This document shows, in pieces, positions 60,835 to 64,000 of a stretch of 64,000 nt of DNA; the first letter of the stretch is position 1; each line of letters starts with the position of its first letter. Where the stretch lies: the NCBI GenBank assembly GCA_905221605.1, contig CAJNDS010002001.1, positions 1,462,378 through 1,526,377 on the forward strand, written 5' to 3'. Source of the DNA: Symbiodinium natans. Lineage: Eukaryota > Sar > Dinophyceae > Suessiales > Symbiodiniaceae. The notes beneath the pieces were generated by a model. That model ran no database searches. It saw only the letters and a program-made list of their open reading frames with translations, and was not told the DNA's origin. The translations under genes and the position numbers were made by a program.

Positions 60835-60980
60835 GGTTTAGGGTTTAGGGTTTAGGGTTTAGGGTTTAGGGTTTAGGGTTTAGGGTTTAGGGTTTAGGGT
60901 TTAGGGTTTAGGGTTTAGGGTTTAGGGTTTAGGGCTTAAGGTTTAGGGTTTAGGGTTTAGGGTTTAGGGTGTGGGGTTTA
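60835..60980 (+). repeat. TTTAGGG tract
   Basis: About 20 units, mostly perfect. Confidence 0.97.
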
Positions 60981-61177
60981 GGGTTTCGGGTTCAGGGCTT
61001 CTTAAAGCCTCGAGTCTCGGCTCTGAAAGCAGCTCGGCTGTTAGAAAGGTTCCCCGGGCTTTGGGCCCGCGATTATCTAGGGTTGAGCCCTAAACCCTTA
61101 ACCCTAAGCCCCAAACCCGAAACCCGAAGCCCTAAACCTTTAAACCTAAACTCGGATCATGGGCTTAAGGGTACATG

Positions 61178-61285
61178 TTGGGATGCTCCCCTTATACTTA
61201 CAGTCCTTCGTAGGGATTATAGTACCCCCCCCCACCCCATTATAATCCCTTCGACGGACTGTTAGTATAAGAAGGAACATCCCAA
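61178..61285. mobile_element. fold-back element, family F5
   Basis: TTGGGATGCTCCCCTTATAC pairs with TATAAGAAGGAACATCCCAA; AGTCCTTCGTAGGGATTATA pairs with TATAATCCCTTCGACGGACT. The centre is a C run. Confidence 0.8.
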
Positions 61286-61564
61286 GCTTTAAGGGTCATA
61301 GGGTTGTGACTACTATCACCAAAAGGACACCTCACATGTACAATCAACAATCTTTGAATTTGGTCAGGAGCCATACAAACTAAACGCAGTCATCTATGCC
61401 GACAATAACTGAGACTATAGCGGCTGTCTCCTGTACTAGATATCCTGGAAGGCTTTACCCCTAAGCGCTAAGCACTTAGCTCTAAACCCTAAACCCTAAA
61501 CCCTAAACCCTAAGCCCTAAACCCTAAACCCTAAACCCTAAACCCCGAACCCCAAACCCCAAAC
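61286..61564. other. spacer then CCCTAAA tract, no gene
   Basis: About 190 bp of unique sequence without a bordered frame, then C-strand units at 61485-61568. Confidence 0.6.
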
Positions 61565-61627
61565 CCTAGCCTGGAACTTCTTTGGCAAGGGCTTTGTGAG
61601 CTCTTGCAGCTCCAGGCAGACATGATC
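61565..61627 (-). CDS. candidate exon, 21 whole codons
   Basis: Minus-strand frame DHVCLELQELTKPLPKKFQA then R. The acceptor is CTTGGCAG|G and the donor AGG|GTTTGGGG in telomere-like repeat. Very protein-like; another minus frame is also open. Confidence 0.5.
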
Positions 61628-61648
61628 CTGCCAAGGTTGCGAGTTGGG

Positions 61649-61780
61649 TTTAGGGTTTAGGGTTTAGGGTTTAGGGTTTAGGGTTTAGGGTTTAGGGTTT
61701 AGGGTTTAGGGTTTAGGGTTTAGGGTTTAGGGTTTAGGGTTTAGGGTTTAGGGTTTAGGGTTTAGGGTTTAGGGTTTAGC
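61649..61780 (+). repeat. TTTAGGG tract
   Basis: Eighteen perfect units, one of the cleanest tracts. Confidence 0.98.
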
Positions 61781-61871
61781 AGGAAGGTCGTCCGAGTGGT
61801 GTGGGGCTTGCGAATGGGGTTTTGGAGTTTGGGGTGGGGGGGTTCTAGGTTTGGTTCATGGAGCTTAGGGC

Positions 61872-62028
61872 CTACTTGAAGGTTCATGGTACTTACTAAC
61901 CAATTCTAACTGGGCTTATAACCCTACTTATAATTGGGAAAACCCCTACAAGGCCCTTTAGGGGTATTATAAGTAGGGTTATAAGTACAGTTATAATTGG
62001 TTAGTATGTACCATGAACCTTCAAGTAG
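61872..62028. mobile_element. fold-back element, family F2, near-perfect hairpin
   Basis: The 34-bp arms beginning CTACTTGAAGGTTCATGGTA match at 33 of 34 positions. The whole element can fold. TA stands next to each CTTGAAGG end. Confidence 0.85.
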
Positions 62029-62073
62029 GGGTTATAGGGTCAGGGGTGCTGGGGTTGGGGGTTTGGTAGACAC

Positions 62074-62323
62074 CCAGTCTAGGGTCCGGGGGGCAGGATT
62101 TCTGCCTGCCCAGTTCAGAGCCTTGCGCTTCGGTCGTGCAGCAACGGCCGAAGTCCTAAAACCAGGACAACTGAAGTCTAAAACTGCGAATGCCCAAACT
62201 AAACCGCCCAAACCTCAGAAACTTCAAAACACCTTGGCGCTGTGCATGATTCCCAGACTCCAAGACCCCCGCAATTGCGCCGCGAGGTTTAGGGTAAGGG
62301 CTCCGGATATCTCAAAGAACCAC
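62074..62323 (-). CDS. two-exon chain with consistent phases, product unknown
   Basis: Minus-strand exons 62233-62323 (WFFEISGALTLNLAAQLRGS then WSLGIMHSAK) and 62074-62155 (DFGRCCTTEAQGSELGRQKS then CPPDPRL). The borders are TTTGAG|G, CCAAG|GTGTTTTG, GTTTTAG|G and CTGG|GTGTC. Phase 0 at the junction. A good gene fragment; family unknown. Confidence 0.6.
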
Positions 62324-62399
62324 CTCAAACCCTCAAACCCAAACCCTAAACCCTGCACCTTAACTAAGGGATGTACGGAGGTTCTCTCGAAGTAGGGTT

Positions 62400-62690
62400 T
62401 CAAACCCTGAACCCTAAACCCTAAACCCCAAACCCTGAACCCTAAACCCTAAAACCGAAACCCTAAACCCTAAACCCTTCAGCAAACAGGTGGACACCCA
62501 TGAGCTGAGGATCGCTCAGGCGAACAATCTGGTTTTGGGTTTCAGGAATTAGGTTCAGGATTTGGGCTTAGGGTTTAGGGTTTAGGGTTTAGGGTTTAGG
62601 GTTTGGGGTTTGGGGTTCAGGGTTCAGGGTTCAGGGTTCAGGGTTTAGGGTTTAGGGTGGTTTGAAAGCCTAAGCACCGAACCCTGAACC
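62400..62690. repeat. CCCTAAA then TTTAGGG tract
   Basis: C-strand at 62404-62478, a 70-bp spacer, G-strand with TTCAGGG variants at 62568-62660. Confidence 0.9.
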
Positions 62691-62691
62691 C

Positions 62692-62798
62692 TACCTTAAG
62701 AACCCAAAACCTACCTTTTTTGTAGGTTCCCTAAGAATCCTATAAGGGGGGTTGTAGTCATAACCTGCAAAAAAAGCAGGTTTGGGGTTCTTAAGGTA
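62692..62798. mobile_element. fold-back element, family F4
   Basis: TACCTTAAGAACCCAAAACC pairs with GGTTTGGGGTTCTTAAGGTA. The same ends as 733-841, 62 kb away. Confidence 0.75.
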
Positions 62799-63521
62799 GA
62801 GCTTTAAGGAGTAGGGCATAGGGTTCAGGGTTTAGGGACTGCGTTGGGTTGTGGGATTTAGGGTTCAGCGATTAAGCATTGCTTCAGTGCTTTAGGGCCT
62901 TATTGCTTCAGGGTTTAGGGCTTAGGGGTTGGGGCACTGCAACCCCAACCCTAAACCCTCGGGGTTTGATGACTTTTTCGAGCTTCGAGGTTCTACAGTT
63001 CAGAAGCTAAATGCTGTAGAGCTTTAATCTTGAGACCCCGCACCCTAGTCACGCTCCTGGCACTAAACCCTAACCCTAAACCCTAAACCCTAAACTGAGG
63101 GCTTCGGGGCTTTAGGGACTGCCCTGCCCGTGGCCATGCGAACAAAGGTTCAGGGTTTGGGGCTTAGGGTTGGGGGGTAAGGGATCGAAAGAACATCCAA
63201 GAGGGCGTAATAACTGGGTTTAGGGTTTAGGGTTCAGGGTCCAGGGTGTAGGGTTTAGGGCAAACTACTGCTCTCGGCCCAAGACTCCCAATCTTACAAC
63301 CTGAACTGAGGACAGTTTTGAGTGAGGGAGTTCACCGGTGGAAGGCTGCGATAAGGTCACGGCAGGGTTAGCTGTTTCGAAGGACCAATGGGTACATACC
63401 CTAAACCCTAAACCCTAAACCCCAAACCCTAAACCCTAAACCCTAAACCCTAAACCCTAAACCCTAAACCCTAAACCCAAGCGCCCACTCTCTGAACAAA
63501 ATCTAAACCAAAACCTTGCAC
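62799..63521. repeat. decayed mosaic and CCCTAAA tract
   Basis: Mixed units to 63260, a spacer with no clear frame, then CCCTAAA at 63398-63478. Confidence 0.7.
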
Positions 63522-63571
63522 CCGGTTCTTTTGTTGGGAGGCCGGCCTCTTCCGCGTTCGGGCCCTGGTCC
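63522..63571 (-). CDS. candidate exon, product unknown
   Basis: Minus-strand frame DQGPNAEEAGLPTKEP between CTCGTCAG|G and CCGG|GTGCAAGG (GT). It lies between CCCTAAA and TTTAGGG tracts. Confidence 0.45.
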
Positions 63572-63582
63572 CTGACGAGAGC

Positions 63583-63692
63583 AGGGTTTAGGGTTTAGGG
63601 TTTAGGGTTTAGGGTTTAGGGTTTAGGGTTTGGGGTTTAGGGTTTGGGGTTTAGGGTTGAGGGTTGAAGGTTTAGGGTTTAGGGTTGAGATG
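63583..63692 (+). repeat. TTTAGGG tract with variants
   Basis: About 14 units with TTTGGGG and TTGAGGG changes. Confidence 0.93.
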
Positions 63693-63760
63693 GGTATCCT
63701 GAGTCCCAAGCCCTACACCCTAAAACCGAAAGCTTCACCCCCAAACACTCAAACCCCATT

Positions 63761-63857
63761 GCGCAATTTTAGGTATAGTAGTATAGGGTATCCCTAAACC
63801 CTAAACCCTAAACCCTAAACCCGAAACCCCAATGTTAGGGTTCATTTAGTCCGCAAG
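63761..63857 (-). mobile_element. introner fragment interrupted by telomere repeats
   Basis: On the minus strand CTTGCGGACTAAATGAACCC resembles the 5' end of the CTTGGGGACGAAATGA introners, and ATACCCTATACTACTATACC resembles their interior; between them lie four telomere units (63793-63820). The adjoining minus sequence (MEAAAVTFQLSH) could be an exon. Confidence 0.55.
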
Positions 63858-63946
63858 GTGTGAGAGCTGGAAGGTCACAGCTGCAGCTTCCATCTTCTCC
63901 CATCTACCAGAGAGACGCGACGCAGGGGCCGTCAGTTCAGGCACAC

Positions 63947-64000
63947 AGCTTAGGGTTTAGGGTTTAGGGTTTAGGGTTTAGGGTTAGGGTTGAGGGTTGA
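63947..64000 (+). repeat. TTTAGGG tract at the window edge
   Basis: About six units, then TTAGGG and TTGAGGG; it continues past the window. Confidence 0.9.

Noticed and set aside
1-64000. A true chromosome end
   Set aside because: Tracts occur in both orientations throughout and are separated by genes and unique spacers; none is a long terminal array in one orientation.

Overview
This window reads as nuclear DNA of a dinoflagellate, most like a Symbiodiniaceae or related genome. The reasons are: (1) the plant/dinoflagellate-type telomere heptamer TTTAGGG is everywhere, in both orientations; (2) two minus-strand genes encode an N-terminal ubiquitin-like segment followed by ankyrin repeats, a protein type abundant in these algae; (3) their introns use GC, GA and GT 5' splice sites with AG|G acceptors, as known for dinoflagellates; (4) every gene-like piece I can support lies on the minus strand, matching the long co-oriented gene runs of this group. 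No tRNA, rRNA, CRISPR array or prokaryotic operon was recognised.

Layout. 1-12,158: a mosaic of CCCTAAA/TTTAGGG tracts separated by 40-150 bp GC-rich islands, many of which look like minus-strand exons. 12,159-23,869: one 11.7 kb repeat block bounded by perfect 24-bp terminal inverted repeats. It holds a 600-710 bp purine/pyrimidine tandem array, then a roughly 31-bp satellite with quasi-palindromic cores that switches strand around a 100-N gap. 23,870-36,765: telomere mosaic with more exon islands, including a three-exon chain at 30.76-31.41 kb with consistent phases. 36,766-38,708: a second element bounded by a perfect 24-bp inverted repeat. 38,709-64,000: mosaic again, with the two ubiquitin-like/ankyrin genes (41,124-43,661 and 58,752-60,557), further exon islands and many short fold-back elements.

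How the parts fit. In the two ankyrin genes most introns look like insertions: a short sequence is repeated at both exon borders, the 5' splice dinucleotide (GA, GC or GT) is the start of the first copy, and the AG acceptor is the end of the inserted element. Five of them carry inverted termini of the type CTTGGGGAC...GTCCCCAAG. This is the introner mechanism. Elsewhere, telomere repeats themselves appear to supply splice signals: read on the coding strand, the repeat contains both GG|GTTTAG (donor) and TTTAG|GG (acceptor). At least eight other fold-back families, two of them with a TA flank or a 4-bp duplication in every complete copy, are scattered between the exons.

Limits. The ankyrin genes are well supported. 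Most other exons are short (40-180 bp) and were called by eye from an open frame plus splice-like borders; in GC-rich islands more than one frame is often open, so strand and frame are provisional and I could not join most of them into complete genes or name their products. Most long open frames in the purine array, the satellite and the telomere tracts are repeat artefacts and are left out.
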